From contig NZ_SZVW01000008.1 of NCBI RefSeq assembly GCF_007655005.1, positions 278,006 to 342,005 on the forward strand: a stretch of DNA of 64,000 nucleotides, in the 5' to 3' direction. Below are positions 49,431-59,205 of the stretch, in pieces. Each line of letters starts with the position of its first letter. The stretch's first letter is position 1. The stretch is from Streptomyces tibetensis. Its GTDB lineage: Bacteria; Actinomycetota; Actinomycetes; Streptomycetales; Streptomycetaceae. The notes below the pieces were generated by a model that made no database searches, was not told the origin of the DNA, and worked only from the letters and a program-made list of their open reading frames with translations. The position numbers and the translations under genes were made by a program.

Positions 49431-51065
49431 TCAGTCGCTGCTGCCGTGGATCGGGCCGGACCCCGTGAGGTGAAGCCGGGGAACGGCCGCGATCTGGTGC
49501 CCTCCGTCGACGACCCGGAACCAGTCGTCCTCGATCAGGACGGTGACAGTCTTCCTGCACCACTGTGCGTTGATGTGGATCGTCTGGTGGCCGACCACGA
49601 TGATTCCCGGTGGGTATACCTTCCTGTTCACGCGTCGGGCAGCAGACGGCGGCGCGCCGACCGGGCGGGTGGTGCGGATTCGGTTCCTGTGGATCTGTCC
49701 CTCCAACTTCGCCAAGGCCTTGGATTCGAGTTGGCGTATCCGTTCCCGGCTGACACCCATGTCCCATCCGATGGCGTCGAGGGTAAGTTCGACCCCGCCG
49801 TCGAGCCCGTACCGAAGGGTCATCACCCGGTGTTCCCGTTCAGTGAGGCAGTTGAGTAGCGCATGAACCTCTTCCGGTGACATGTCCCTGTAGTGCGTGT
49901 CGGGTTCGGCCCAGTGCGGTCCCCGGATGCCACGGTCCGCCTCCTCGTGCAGCGCGTCGTCACCAATCGCCTCGGTCAGCTCCTCGAGCGGGACGGTGCG
50001 GCGCACCTGTGACAGGAGGGCGGCCGCCTTGTCCGGCGCCACCCCCGCACGCGCGGCCACCGCCGGGAGGGCGCCGGCCGGAGCCTCGTGTCCCAGCTCC
50101 CGCGCGGCCTTGTGTAGGGCTGCCACCACGTCGTGCGCATACACCGGAAGCCGGATCGTTCGGCTCTGGTCGGCGATGGCTCGCCGGATCGCCTGCTGGA
50201 TCCACTGCACCGCATACGTCGAGAACTTGAAGCCCTTGCGATGGTCGAACATCTCGATCGCGTGCACCATGCCGGCGTTGCCCTCCTGGATCAGGTCCAT
50301 GAGGTCCAGCCCGCGACCGGTGTATCTGACGGCGACGCTCACCACCAGCCGGAGGTTCGCGTGGACGAACTCCGTGAGGGCCTGTTCGCCGAGCAGGACG
50401 AGCTGCTCGAGCTCGCGGCGGAGCTTGGGGGCGATCTTCCTGCCGGCCTCGTCCAGTCGCTCGCGCGCCAGAAGCCCCGCCTCGATGGCCTGGGCCGCTT
50501 CCGCCTCCTGTTCTCGGGAGAGCAGCGGGTACTTGCCGATCACCTTGCGGTAGTACTTCAACGAGTTGAACACGGGCCGGCCTGCGGGGGAGTCCTCGAA
50601 GGCCGCGTCGGCCGCATCGGCGGCAGCGCGCGGCGGGGGCTTCGGCACCGATGCGGGCGGGGGCGCGTCCGGGCGCAGGGTTCGTATCATCAGCGCGGTC
50701 AGATCCAGCCGGCTGTCCGGGCCCAACTCGATCGTGAAGCGTGGCCCGGGCGCCTTCTGGGCCGGTATGGCGGGGAGCCAGGTGGTGACGGGCGCTTCGT
50801 TCGGAGAGCGTGCGGGCGTAGGGCGGTCAGGATCGGACGACGTCACAGAAGCGCCGACCGGCACGCCGAACGAGGCTGCCACCTTGGCGGGAAGCGTGAC
50901 GCCCTCCCGTACGACCCGGCCCAGTGCCTCGACGAGCACGGTCCTGTCCGCGCCGACCAGCAGTCGCCGCAGGGCCATCAGAGTAAGGACGCGCTCCGGG
51001 CCTGCCGCCGCCAGAAGTTCCGCGTGCAACGCGGCCGGTGTTCCGGCCTCGACATCCGTCGTCAT
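49431..51065 (-). CDS. Sigma-70 family (group 2-like) sigma factor with unusual N- and C-terminal extensions
   Basis: 544 residues from ATG 51065. Sigma region 1.2-like S-L-K-Y-Y-R-K-V-I-G-K-Y-P-L-L-S-R-E-Q-E is near 160. Region 2 has N-L-R-L-V-V-S-V-A, D-L-M-D-L-I-Q-E-G-N and F-S-T-Y-A-V-Q-W-I-Q-Q-A-I-R-R (~235-310). Region 4 has L-T-E-R-E-H-R-V-M-T-L-R-Y-G-L and V-S-R-E-R-I-R-Q-L-E-S-K-A-L-A-K-L (~420-470). The ~145-residue N-terminal part is unrecognised. The last ~60 residues form a short beta-rich domain (V-V-G-H-Q-T-I-H-I ... K-T-V-T-V-L-I-E-D-D-W-F-R-V-V-D-G-G) like the C-terminal barrel of IS481/IS3 transposases. It diverges from the helicase operon with a ~205-base shared promoter region. 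Confidence 0.82.
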   Translation of the reverse strand: MTTDVEAGTPAALHAELLAAAGPERVLTLMALRRLLVGADRTVLVEALGRVVREGVTLPAKVAASFGVPVGASVTSSDPDRPTPARSPNEAPVTTWLPAIPAQKAPGPRFTIELGPDSRLDLTALMIRTLRPDAPPPASVPKPPPRAAADAADAAFEDSPAGRPVFNSLKYYRKVIGKYPLLSREQEAEAAQAIEAGLLARERLDEAGRKIAPKLRRELEQLVLLGEQALTEFVHANLRLVVSVAVRYTGRGLDLMDLIQEGNAGMVHAIEMFDHRKGFKFSTYAVQWIQQAIRRAIADQSRTIRLPVYAHDVVAALHKAARELGHEAPAGALPAVAARAGVAPDKAAALLSQVRRTVPLEELTEAIGDDALHEEADRGIRGPHWAEPDTHYRDMSPEEVHALLNCLTEREHRVMTLRYGLDGGVELTLDAIGWDMGVSRERIRQLESKALAKLEGQIHRNRIRTTRPVGAPPSAARRVNRKVYPPGIIVVGHQTIHINAQWCRKTVTVLIEDDWFRVVDGGHQIAAVPRLHLTGSGPIHGSSD

Positions 51066-51270
51066 GGACGTGCCCCCGATGTACTGAAGATTTGTGCAAC
51101 AACCAGCCCGTACGTATGCAACCACGCGGCACTGACAACGCGTCACGTCTGTCGGCCGCATCCTCTTTCGTCCGTGGGATCTCTGTGGTTCCGGCGTGAA
51201 GGAATGGTAAAAAGGTAAACATCAGCCGGTCGCTACTGCAAGGAAGTGCGGACCGGTGGGGGAGGAAAGC
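51066..51270. promoter_or_regulatory. Divergent promoter region, sigma factor / helicase operon
   Basis: 205 bases, less GC-rich around 51080-51235 (for example gtaaaaaggtaaacatc), between two divergent starts. No repeats or palindromes stand out. Its position suggests that the sigma gene and the helicase operon are controlled together. Confidence 0.5.
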
Positions 51271-54200
51271 ATGCTGGTGGATCCCGCGCGGTTGCTGGAC
51301 GACTGTGAGCGGGCGTGGCGCGAGGCGGGGGAGCCGGCGGCCGTCGGCGGGCCGGAGTCCGTCGTCCGGCGGATCAGTCTCGTCATGGAAGCACTGGTGG
51401 CCTACGTGCTGCTCGCCGACCGGTCGGATCTGCCGCAGGACACCGTGTTCGCACGCTGGCCCGCCTGCACCGTCCACGCCGTAGCCCACGGCGAGCAGGG
51501 TGATGCGCCCGGTCTCGTGCAACTGCTGTTCGACGCGCGGGCGCGTGTGGTCGCGGCGCGTCCCGAACTCGGCCGACCTCGGGGCGTCCCGGATGCGTCG
51601 CCTACGGCGGACGCCCGGTGGATCGCGGCCGCACAGGAGGCGGCGCGCTCGCTGGGCTGGACCTGGCACCCGTCGACCGCCGCGGATCCGGTGCACATTC
51701 CTCCGGGTGATCCTGGACCCCGGGTCGCGTCAACTCCTCCGGAGCTGCGGCTCGGGCCCGGCGGGGGCAGCGTTCTGCTGACGCTGTCCAGCCGTCGAGA
51801 GGCAGCGACCTGGCAACTGGCCGCCGACGGAACTTCGTTCACCGTGTCGCCACCGCACTGGGTCCTGCCCGGCCCCGTCCGGCGCATCGAGGCCACCGAC
51901 CCGGCGGGAGCCACCCATGTGTCGGACGTCGTCGACCCGCACACCGCTCTGCTGGCCTTCGCCTCCGACGGCCACCGGATTCCCCTGGACGAGCCGTTGC
52001 CCGCGGCCGAGATCCACCTGCTGCATGTGGGTGCTGTGGAGACGGAGGGCGGTGGGGCCGCTGCCGTCGAACTGCCGACCCCGTACGGCTGGAGCGGCTG
52101 GACCCTGAGCAAGGTGTCCTTGGCAGGTGTGACGCGCATCCGTACCTCCCAGGCCGCCCCTGACAGCTGGCTGGACGTGGCCGTCGGCCGGTCGTTCGGA
52201 TGGGAGGGCGGCGCGACACTTCCCTGGCTCACCGGCGAGGACGGAGCACCGGTGTGGCACCGACCGCCCGCGCTCCGACTCCGACGCCGCCCGGGTGAGG
52301 CCGAGACAGACCACTGGCAGGTCGAGGTTCGACGCCCCGGCCACGAGGAACCCCTGGCCCGCCTCACCGGCACCCCCGGCGCCCTTCTGGACCCCTGGCA
52401 GCACGTACCCGGCCCGCTGCTCGGCCCGTACGAACTCCTCGTCCACCGCCCCGGCCGGCAGCGGGGCAGGCGCCGGCTCACCGCTTTCCTCGCCGAGGGC
52501 GTCGAGGCCAAGCCCTCTGCCGAATGGCGCCTGCTCGCCCCGAACGGCGGACTCGCGCCGGCGCGGCTCGACCTGCGCACCAACCGACGCGTCACCGCCT
52601 CCGACAGCGCGGTCCGGTTGGCCCCGTACGAGATCACCAAAGGGCTCGTACTGAGCAACGGAACAAACGAGTACCAGGTCCAGGCCCTCGTCCCGCACTC
52701 CGAAGTCCGCCTGGAGCTCGACGGCCGGCCCCTCTCCTGGTCCGTCCGGCCGCTCGACATCGACGCGGCCGACCTGGTGCGGGACAGCGCCCTGACCGTG
52801 CGTCTGCCGGAGCAGGCGGTGGCAGTGACTCCCGAACTAGCGCTGATCGTCGAGGGGGCGAGCCTGCACACCCTGCGGCCGGAACGACGTACCCGGACCC
52901 GCAAGGGCGACCTGCGCTATGCACTGGCCGCGTTGACGGACACCGTCCACGACTGCGCCAAGGCCGAACTGCAGCTGCTGGTCGCGGGGCAGAGCGTCCA
53001 TGTGGCAACCGTCCGCACGCAGCCCATCGCGGAAGACGTCGTACCGGACGGCACCGGACTGTTGTTGCGAGGGCTGCGTCACCCAGGGGAGCTGACCGCC
53101 CAGCTCCACACGGTTCTCGCCCCGTGGCAGCAACCGCTGACCCTGCCGGTCGACGAGAGCGGCCGCATCCCGCTGCCCGCCGCCTGGCGGTCAGCCGGCC
53201 CGCTCGTCGTGACCCTGCGCGCGGGAAACGCCACGTCCGGCGCCGCACCCGCCTGGCCCCGCTTGCGCGACCGCGACACCCTGGTGCTGCGCCGGTCCCC
53301 CCGGACATCCGAGATCACCGACGGCGCCGCTGCGGCCAGGACCACCGAGTACCTGGCAGGCCGAGGCACGCTGCCCCTGGGCGCCGAGGCCATCCCGTAC
53401 CAGTGGATCGTGGCCGCCCGCGGCAGGGACCTGCAGGCGTGCGGAGCGAAGGAGACCGCACCGGCCGAGTGCCTGCACGCCCTGGGCGACGCCGGCCCCG
53501 ACGCCCTCGTGGGAGCGGCCGACTCTGCCCTGCGCTCCGGTGAGCTCGCCGCCGGGCTGGTGGGCAGCGGCCTGGCCGCCCTGCGCATCCTGGAGGTCAC
53601 TGACCCGGCCGCCGTACGCCCCGTCTGGCGGCGGGCCCCGCTGTGCGCGCTGCTGCTCACCGCACCGCTGTTGCCGTACCTGTCCGACAACCCGGCTTAC
53701 GAAATCGACGAGTTGTATCCGGAGGAGGCAGAACTCCTCAACGAGGTCGGGCAGTTCCTGGGTGATGTCGGCCCGGTCCTCCTGGCCGGCCAGGAGGACC
53801 CGAGCCGAACCGTCGGCCGGTTCGACGCCCACGCCCGGGCCCTGGACGAGCTCCCCGAGATGCAGCAGCAGGCCGTGTGGCGCACCGCACGGGTCGTGCC
53901 GCGCGGCCTCCTGGACACCGACACCCGGGCCGAAGCCGCCTGGCAGGCGTTCCGTGACCGGCGCACCCTCCAGTACTTCGCCGTGCGCGAGGAGTGCGGC
54001 GACTGGCTTGACGCGGTCACGATCTTCCTCGACGACGGGCACCTACTGCTGGCGCGGGCGTTCCGCGACCGCGAACCCGGCCCGCTGCACGGCCCTGGAG
54101 AGGCATGGATGCGGGTGCCCCAGTTCTCCCTCGGGTGTGCGCTGATCGCCCGGTTGGCCGCGGCCGGAGACGTGCGGGCAGCCAAGCTGGAGCGGGGAGT

Positions 54201-54309
54201 ACGGCCGTTGTGGACGTCCGTCGCCGCCCACGCGCCCGACCTCACCGCCGTCGACCTCGCCCTCGCGGAATGCTTGGTCACCGCCGAGGCCGTACAGGCC
54301 ACCGGCTGA
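51271..54309 (+). CDS. Large uncharacterised protein of the helicase operon
   Basis: 1012 residues from ATG 51271, with GGAGG (51261-51265); GTG 51256, with AGGAAG upstream, is a possible alternative. I do not recognise a family. Residues ~1-110 are helical, ~130-680 are beta-rich with repeated Ig-like or jelly-roll-like segments (W-H-P, G-P-Y-E-L-L-V-H-R, S-N-G-T-N-E-Y-Q-V), and ~690-1010 are helical and acidic (E-I-D-E-L-Y-P-E-E-A-E-L-L-N-E-V). There is no signal peptide or Walker motif. It lies 28 bases before the DUF1998-type helicase and is probably its dedicated partner, for example a scaffold, target-recognition subunit or effector. Confidence 0.75.
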   Translation: MLVDPARLLDDCERAWREAGEPAAVGGPESVVRRISLVMEALVAYVLLADRSDLPQDTVFARWPACTVHAVAHGEQGDAPGLVQLLFDARARVVAARPELGRPRGVPDASPTADARWIAAAQEAARSLGWTWHPSTAADPVHIPPGDPGPRVASTPPELRLGPGGGSVLLTLSSRREAATWQLAADGTSFTVSPPHWVLPGPVRRIEATDPAGATHVSDVVDPHTALLAFASDGHRIPLDEPLPAAEIHLLHVGAVETEGGGAAAVELPTPYGWSGWTLSKVSLAGVTRIRTSQAAPDSWLDVAVGRSFGWEGGATLPWLTGEDGAPVWHRPPALRLRRRPGEAETDHWQVEVRRPGHEEPLARLTGTPGALLDPWQHVPGPLLGPYELLVHRPGRQRGRRRLTAFLAEGVEAKPSAEWRLLAPNGGLAPARLDLRTNRRVTASDSAVRLAPYEITKGLVLSNGTNEYQVQALVPHSEVRLELDGRPLSWSVRPLDIDAADLVRDSALTVRLPEQAVAVTPELALIVEGASLHTLRPERRTRTRKGDLRYALAALTDTVHDCAKAELQLLVAGQSVHVATVRTQPIAEDVVPDGTGLLLRGLRHPGELTAQLHTVLAPWQQPLTLPVDESGRIPLPAAWRSAGPLVVTLRAGNATSGAAPAWPRLRDRDTLVLRRSPRTSEITDGAAAARTTEYLAGRGTLPLGAEAIPYQWIVAARGRDLQACGAKETAPAECLHALGDAGPDALVGAADSALRSGELAAGLVGSGLAALRILEVTDPAAVRPVWRRAPLCALLLTAPLLPYLSDNPAYEIDELYPEEAELLNEVGQFLGDVGPVLLAGQEDPSRTVGRFDAHARALDELPEMQQQAVWRTARVVPRGLLDTDTRAEAAWQAFRDRRTLQYFAVREECGDWLDAVTIFLDDGHLLLARAFRDREPGPLHGPGEAWMRVPQFSLGCALIARLAAAGDVRAAKLERGVRPLWTSVAAHAPDLTAVDLALAECLVTAEAVQATG

Positions 54310-54337
54310 GCCCCGCCGGAGACAACCGTCCCGGCCG

Positions 54338-57300
54338 ATGCGGACCGGCCGCACCAGCCGCAGCCGCCGTTCTTTCGCCCATGCCCCGCCCGCCGCGCCT
54401 TTCGGAGCCAGTCCGTTGCACAGCCTCGACCCACTCGCCACATCCGCGCTGATCAGCGACACCTACCGCCGATATCTGCGCTCGCTGCTGCCCCTGCGTG
54501 AACCCCGTCTCGCCGAGGCACTCGCCCATGCCATCGACACCAGCCCACTGCTCACCAAGGGCCCCCTGCTGGAAGCCACCCCGGCGTACGCGCCGGGCGC
54601 CACCCTGAACGAGCTCATCGGCGAGGGCGTGCTGCATCCGGCGTTCCGGCAGCTGACGGGCTCCGCCCTGCCCGGCGACCGCCCCCTGTACCGCCACCAG
54701 GAGCAGGCACTACGCAAGGCCGTGGCCGGACGCAACCTGGTAGTCGCCACAGGCACGGGTTCGGGCAAGACGGAAAGCTTCCTGCTGCCCATCCTCAACA
54801 CACTCGCCGCCGAACACGCCCACGGCACCATCGGCCCCGGCATCCGTGCCCTGCTGCTGTACCCGATGAACGCACTGGCCAACGACCAGATGAAGCGACT
54901 GCGCCGACTGCTGGCCGCAGCACCCCACATCACGTTCGGCCGCTACACCGGCGACACGAAGGACGACCCGCGTCGCGCCGCCGACACCTTCGAACAGCTC
55001 AACCCCGGCGAGCCACGCCTGCCCAACGAACTGCTCAGTCGCCGCGAGATGCGTGCCACGCCACCTCACATCCTGCTCACCAACTACGCCATGCTGGAAT
55101 ACCTGCTGCTCCGTCCCCTGGACATGAACCTCTTCGAAGGGGGGCACGCGGGCGGCTGGAGGTTCATCGTCGTCGACGAGGCCCACGTCTACGACGGGGC
55201 GCGCGGCGCCGAACTCGCCATGCTGCTCCGCCGGCTGAAGGACCGGGTTGGCCAGGGACGCGACATCCAGGCCATCGCCACCAGCGCCACCGTCGGCGCG
55301 GAGGAGAACCCGGCCGCCGTCACCGCCTTCGCCCAGGCACTCTTCGACGTCCCCTTCCACTGGGACGCCGACGACCTGGCCGCACAGGACCTCGTCACCG
55401 CGACCCGGGTGGGCACACCCGACGGCCCGCACTGGGGGCCTCTGCCGCCCACCGAATACCTGCGCCTGGCCACCGCGGCCGACCCCGGCCCCGAAATCGT
55501 GACGGCCGCACGCATGCACGGACTGGCCACCACCACCCCGGCGGCGGCCCTCGCCGCCGAAGCCGGAACCGCAGCCCTGCGCCGAGCCCTCGCCGAAGGA
55601 CCCCGGCCCGTGCGCGACATTGCCCACACCGTCTTCCCCGGCGACCCGGTGGGACCGGCCGCCGTCACCGCGCTCATCCAGCTCGCCAGTCAGACGACCG
55701 ACACCGACGGCGCCCCCGTCCTCTCTGCCCGGTACCATTTCTTCGCACGCGCCACCGAAGGAGCCTTCACCTGCCTCGACCCGGCCGGCGCCCCCGTCCT
55801 CTCTGCCCGGTACCATTTCTTCGCACGCGCCACCGAAGGAGCCTTCACCTGCCTCGACCCGGCCGGCCCCCACCTCGACCTGGCCCGCCACGAGACCTGC
55901 CCGCACTGCGCCCGCCCCTCCTTCGAACTGGGCGCCTGTCGCCGCTGCGGTGCCGTTCACCTGCACGGCAGCCTTGACGGGCCGGGGGGACGGTCCCGCC
56001 TCGTGCACCGCAAGTCTCCCGACAAGCCCCACACCTGGCTGCTCTTGGACGGGCACGATGCGGGCGCCGGCGTCGACGAGGACGACGAAACCCTCGGCGA
56101 GAGCACCAAGGGCGGTCTCAGCGAGCGCCGACTGTGCACCCGCTGCGCGGCCGTGCACCCCGCCGGAACGGCGGCCTGCACGACGCACGCGTGCCAGGGA
56201 ACCGAGCTGCGCCGCGTCCACCAGCTCGACACCCATGAGGGGACCCCGGCCTCCTGCCTGGCGTGTGGCGCCCGTGGCCACGGCATGATCCGCCTTTTCG
56301 AAACAGGCAACGAGGCCGCGGCCTCGGTCCTGGGCACCGCCCTCTACCAGGCGCTGCCCCCGGCGACCGAAGGCCCCGCCTCCGTGCTGCCCGGGCAGGG
56401 CCGCAAGCTCCTGTTCTTCAGCGACAGCCGGCAGGCCGCCGCGTACTTCGCCCCCCACCTCGAAGACTCCTATACGCGCATCCAGCACCGGCGCCTGATG
56501 ACACAGGCCGCTCTGAAGGGTTGCCCCGATCCCGACGAGCCGCTGCACATCGACGATCTCGTGGCCCACACGGTGCGCGCCGCCGACCGCGCCGGAGTCT
56601 TCCGCCGCACCGACTCCCGGCAGGCCAAGCAGCGCGAGGTCGCCCTGTGGGCCATGCAGGAAGTACTCAGCCTCGACGACCGCCAGTCACTCGAAGGCGT
56701 CGGCCTGCTCCGTGTCGACCTCGACCGCGAGCCCTTCTGGCAGCCACCCTCCGCCCTGACCTCCCTCGGTCTGACGGACGACGACGCCTGGTGGCTGGTG
56801 CAGGAACTGCTGCGCACCGTGCGCAACCAGGGAGCCCTCACCATGCCCGAGGACGTGGACGCGGGCGACGAGGCGTTCGCCCCCCGCCGCGGACCCGTGT
56901 GGGTCCGCTCCAAAGGGTCCGACGCGGCACGCAAGGTGATCAGCTGGCTGCCCAGCGCTGCGGGCGTCTCCAACCGTCGTGTCGACTACCTGGAGCGCGT
57001 GCTGGACGCACTCGGTCACCCGGGTGACCGGCGAGCCGCCGCACTGGAGACACTGAACCGCCTGTGGACCGACCTGACCACCGGGCACCTCGCCGAATGG
57101 CTGCCGGGGGAGAGCCAGCCCGGGATCGGCGCGGTCCGCCGACTCGACCACGCCTGGCTCCGGCTGCGGCCCGTCACCGCGGACAGCGAACCGCTCCACG
57201 CCTGTGACCGCTGCCGCCGCGTGGTTGCCGTATCCGTCAGGGGCGTCTGCCCCACACTGCGCTGCACCGGCCGTCTCGAGGAGTACAAGCCCACCGACGA

Positions 57301-59188
57301 GTCGGACGGTCACCTCCGCCGCCTCTACCTTTCCTTTGACCCCGTACCGCTGCGGGCCCAGGAACACACCGCGCAGTGGACCGGCGAGAAGGCCGCTGAG
57401 ATCCAGGGCGAGTTCGTCCGCGGGCAGATCAATGCCCTCTCCTGCTCAACGACTTTCGAACTCGGAGTCGACGTCGGCGAGCTGCAGGCTGTTGTCCTGC
57501 GCAACATGCCACCCTCCACGGCCAACTACGTGCAGCGGGCCGGACGAGCCGGGCGGCGCGCTGACGCCGCCGCCCTTGTCCTCACCTACGCCCAGCGACG
57601 CCCCCACGACCTCTCGCGGTACGCGGAACCCCAGCGGATGATCGCCGGGGAGGTCCGGGCCCCGATCGTCCCCGTCGACAACGTCCGCATCGACCGCCGT
57701 CACGCCCACTCCATCGCCCTCGCCGCCTTCCTCCGCGCCATGAAGGAGGAAAGGGGCCGTGTCTGGCGTACGGCAGGCGAGTTCTTCCTGCCCGACGACA
57801 CCACCGGTGAGATCGCCGCCCACGCAGTGCACGACTGGCTGACGCCCGTTCCCGGAAGCGTCACCGCTTCTCTGCGTCGGGTTCTTCCTGTCACCGTCCA
57901 GGACGAGATCGGCGTGGCGTCGGACGCCTGGGTCGGCGAACTGGACCGTCTCCTGAGGGCCGCGCAGCAGATTCTCGATCAGGACGTCACCGCCTACAGC
58001 GAACGGCGTGACCAAGCGGCCGCCGCTCGCAAGTACCGGCTGGCGGATGTGTACCAGAAGGTCATTCACAACCTGACGAAGCGCGACCTGCTCGGAGTCC
58101 TCGCCAACCGCAACGTGCTGCCCAAGTACGGATTCCCCGTGGACACCGTCGAACTGCGCATCCCGCAGGACGGCGGCGCCGTCGCCGGCCAGCTCGAACT
58201 CACCCGCGACCTGAGTGCCGCTGTCCACGAGTACGCGCCGGGTGCCGAGATCGTGGCCGGCGGTCGGCTGTGGTCCTCGGCGGGCGTCTACCGCCTGCCC
58301 GACCGCGAACTGGTGAGCCGTCATTACACGGTGTGCGGCACCTGTGGGCGCTACAGGGAGGCCACCGAGGCCGTGGATCCCACGTGTACCGCCTGCGGCG
58401 CCGTGTCCACCGCCGCGCCGCGCCGGTACATCGAGCCCGTCTACGGCTTCGTGGCCGCACGTGGACCCCAGCGCCGGCCGGGACAGACCCCGCCGCGTAG
58501 GTCCTGGTACGGCGATGTCCACATGTCCACCGCCACTGCCGACGTGCGGGACGGGGTGACGGCGTTCCCCTCCGGTCACACCACGGCCTGGTCGGCGGGA
58601 GCTCGGGGCGAGATGGTCGTCGTTTCGGAGGGGCCGGGCGGCGCCGGCTACGAGATCTGTGACTGGTGCGGCTGGGGCCGTCCGCACGCCCGGGCGGGAA
58701 ACCGGCGTGCGGGCCATCCGCATCTGCTGAAGGAGGCCCAGTGCAGCGGCCCACTGCGGGTCGTCTCCCTCGCGCACCGTTACCAGACCGACTTCCTCCA
58801 GATCCACCTCGACCCGTTCACCGCCCTCTCAGCACCGCAGGAGCGCCTCCGTTCCGGCGTCTACGCCTTGCTGGAAGGCGCGGCCGCCCATCTGGAGATC
58901 AGCCGTGACGACATCGACGGCACGGTCCACACGGGAACCGACGGGATGCCGTTGCTGCTGCTCTTCGACACCACGCCGGGCGGCGCGGGGAACGTGGTCA
59001 GGATCGGAGATCATCTCGACCGGGTTGTCGAGGCCGCACTCTCCCGCGTGAGCGCCTGCGAGTGTGGCCCGGAGAGCAGCTGCTATGCATGCCTGCGAAG
59101 CTTCCGCAATGAGCGATTTCATGAAGTGTTGAGTCGCTGTGAGGCCATCGAGCTACTCGATGCCTTGGCAGGCAAGAGAGTCCTTTGA
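54338..59188 (+). CDS. Giant DEAD/DEAH-box helicase with C-terminal DUF1998 (MrfA-like zinc) domain
   Basis: 1616 residues. Motif I A-T-G-T-G-S-G-K-T-E-S is near 136-147, motif II V-V-D-E-A-H-V-Y-D near 277, motif III A-T-S-A-T-V near 312, and motif VI Q-R-A-G-R-A-G-R-R near 1065. Cys pairs suggesting zinc sites occur near 520-535, 600-640 and 950-965. The DUF1998 end has C-E-C-G-P-E-S-S-C-Y-A-C-L-R-S-F-R-N (~1572-1590). MrfA/YprA-like helicases share the core, but the ~600-residue insertion between the helicase lobes is much larger. A perfect 26-residue tandem duplication sits near 458-509. DISARM-type defence systems use helicase and DUF1998 proteins, which motivates a defence hypothesis. 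The ATG at 54338 is used; TTG 54416 is possible. Confidence 0.88.
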   Translation: MRTGRTSRSRRSFAHAPPAAPFGASPLHSLDPLATSALISDTYRRYLRSLLPLREPRLAEALAHAIDTSPLLTKGPLLEATPAYAPGATLNELIGEGVLHPAFRQLTGSALPGDRPLYRHQEQALRKAVAGRNLVVATGTGSGKTESFLLPILNTLAAEHAHGTIGPGIRALLLYPMNALANDQMKRLRRLLAAAPHITFGRYTGDTKDDPRRAADTFEQLNPGEPRLPNELLSRREMRATPPHILLTNYAMLEYLLLRPLDMNLFEGGHAGGWRFIVVDEAHVYDGARGAELAMLLRRLKDRVGQGRDIQAIATSATVGAEENPAAVTAFAQALFDVPFHWDADDLAAQDLVTATRVGTPDGPHWGPLPPTEYLRLATAADPGPEIVTAARMHGLATTTPAAALAAEAGTAALRRALAEGPRPVRDIAHTVFPGDPVGPAAVTALIQLASQTTDTDGAPVLSARYHFFARATEGAFTCLDPAGAPVLSARYHFFARATEGAFTCLDPAGPHLDLARHETCPHCARPSFELGACRRCGAVHLHGSLDGPGGRSRLVHRKSPDKPHTWLLLDGHDAGAGVDEDDETLGESTKGGLSERRLCTRCAAVHPAGTAACTTHACQGTELRRVHQLDTHEGTPASCLACGARGHGMIRLFETGNEAAASVLGTALYQALPPATEGPASVLPGQGRKLLFFSDSRQAAAYFAPHLEDSYTRIQHRRLMTQAALKGCPDPDEPLHIDDLVAHTVRAADRAGVFRRTDSRQAKQREVALWAMQEVLSLDDRQSLEGVGLLRVDLDREPFWQPPSALTSLGLTDDDAWWLVQELLRTVRNQGALTMPEDVDAGDEAFAPRRGPVWVRSKGSDAARKVISWLPSAAGVSNRRVDYLERVLDALGHPGDRRAAALETLNRLWTDLTTGHLAEWLPGESQPGIGAVRRLDHAWLRLRPVTADSEPLHACDRCRRVVAVSVRGVCPTLRCTGRLEEYKPTDESDGHLRRLYLSFDPVPLRAQEHTAQWTGEKAAEIQGEFVRGQINALSCSTTFELGVDVGELQAVVLRNMPPSTANYVQRAGRAGRRADAAALVLTYAQRRPHDLSRYAEPQRMIAGEVRAPIVPVDNVRIDRRHAHSIALAAFLRAMKEERGRVWRTAGEFFLPDDTTGEIAAHAVHDWLTPVPGSVTASLRRVLPVTVQDEIGVASDAWVGELDRLLRAAQQILDQDVTAYSERRDQAAAARKYRLADVYQKVIHNLTKRDLLGVLANRNVLPKYGFPVDTVELRIPQDGGAVAGQLELTRDLSAAVHEYAPGAEIVAGGRLWSSAGVYRLPDRELVSRHYTVCGTCGRYREATEAVDPTCTACGAVSTAAPRRYIEPVYGFVAARGPQRRPGQTPPRRSWYGDVHMSTATADVRDGVTAFPSGHTTAWSAGARGEMVVVSEGPGGAGYEICDWCGWGRPHARAGNRRAGHPHLLKEAQCSGPLRVVSLAHRYQTDFLQIHLDPFTALSAPQERLRSGVYALLEGAAAHLEISRDDIDGTVHTGTDGMPLLLLFDTTPGGAGNVVRIGDHLDRVVEAALSRVSACECGPESSCYACLRSFRNERFHEVLSRCEAIELLDALAGKRVL
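55709..55864 (+). repeat. Perfect 78-bp in-frame tandem duplication in the helicase gene
   Basis: 55709-55786 and 55787-55864 are identical base for base and encode G-A-P-V-L-S-A-R-Y-H-F-F-A-R-A-T-E-G-A-F twice, each with six more residues to the unit boundary. It preserves the frame and lies between the helicase lobes, just before the first Cys cluster. Absence of any divergence means a very recent event or an assembly artefact. Confidence 0.9.
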
Positions 59189-59205
59189 ATGGGGCGGAGC
59201 AGTAA

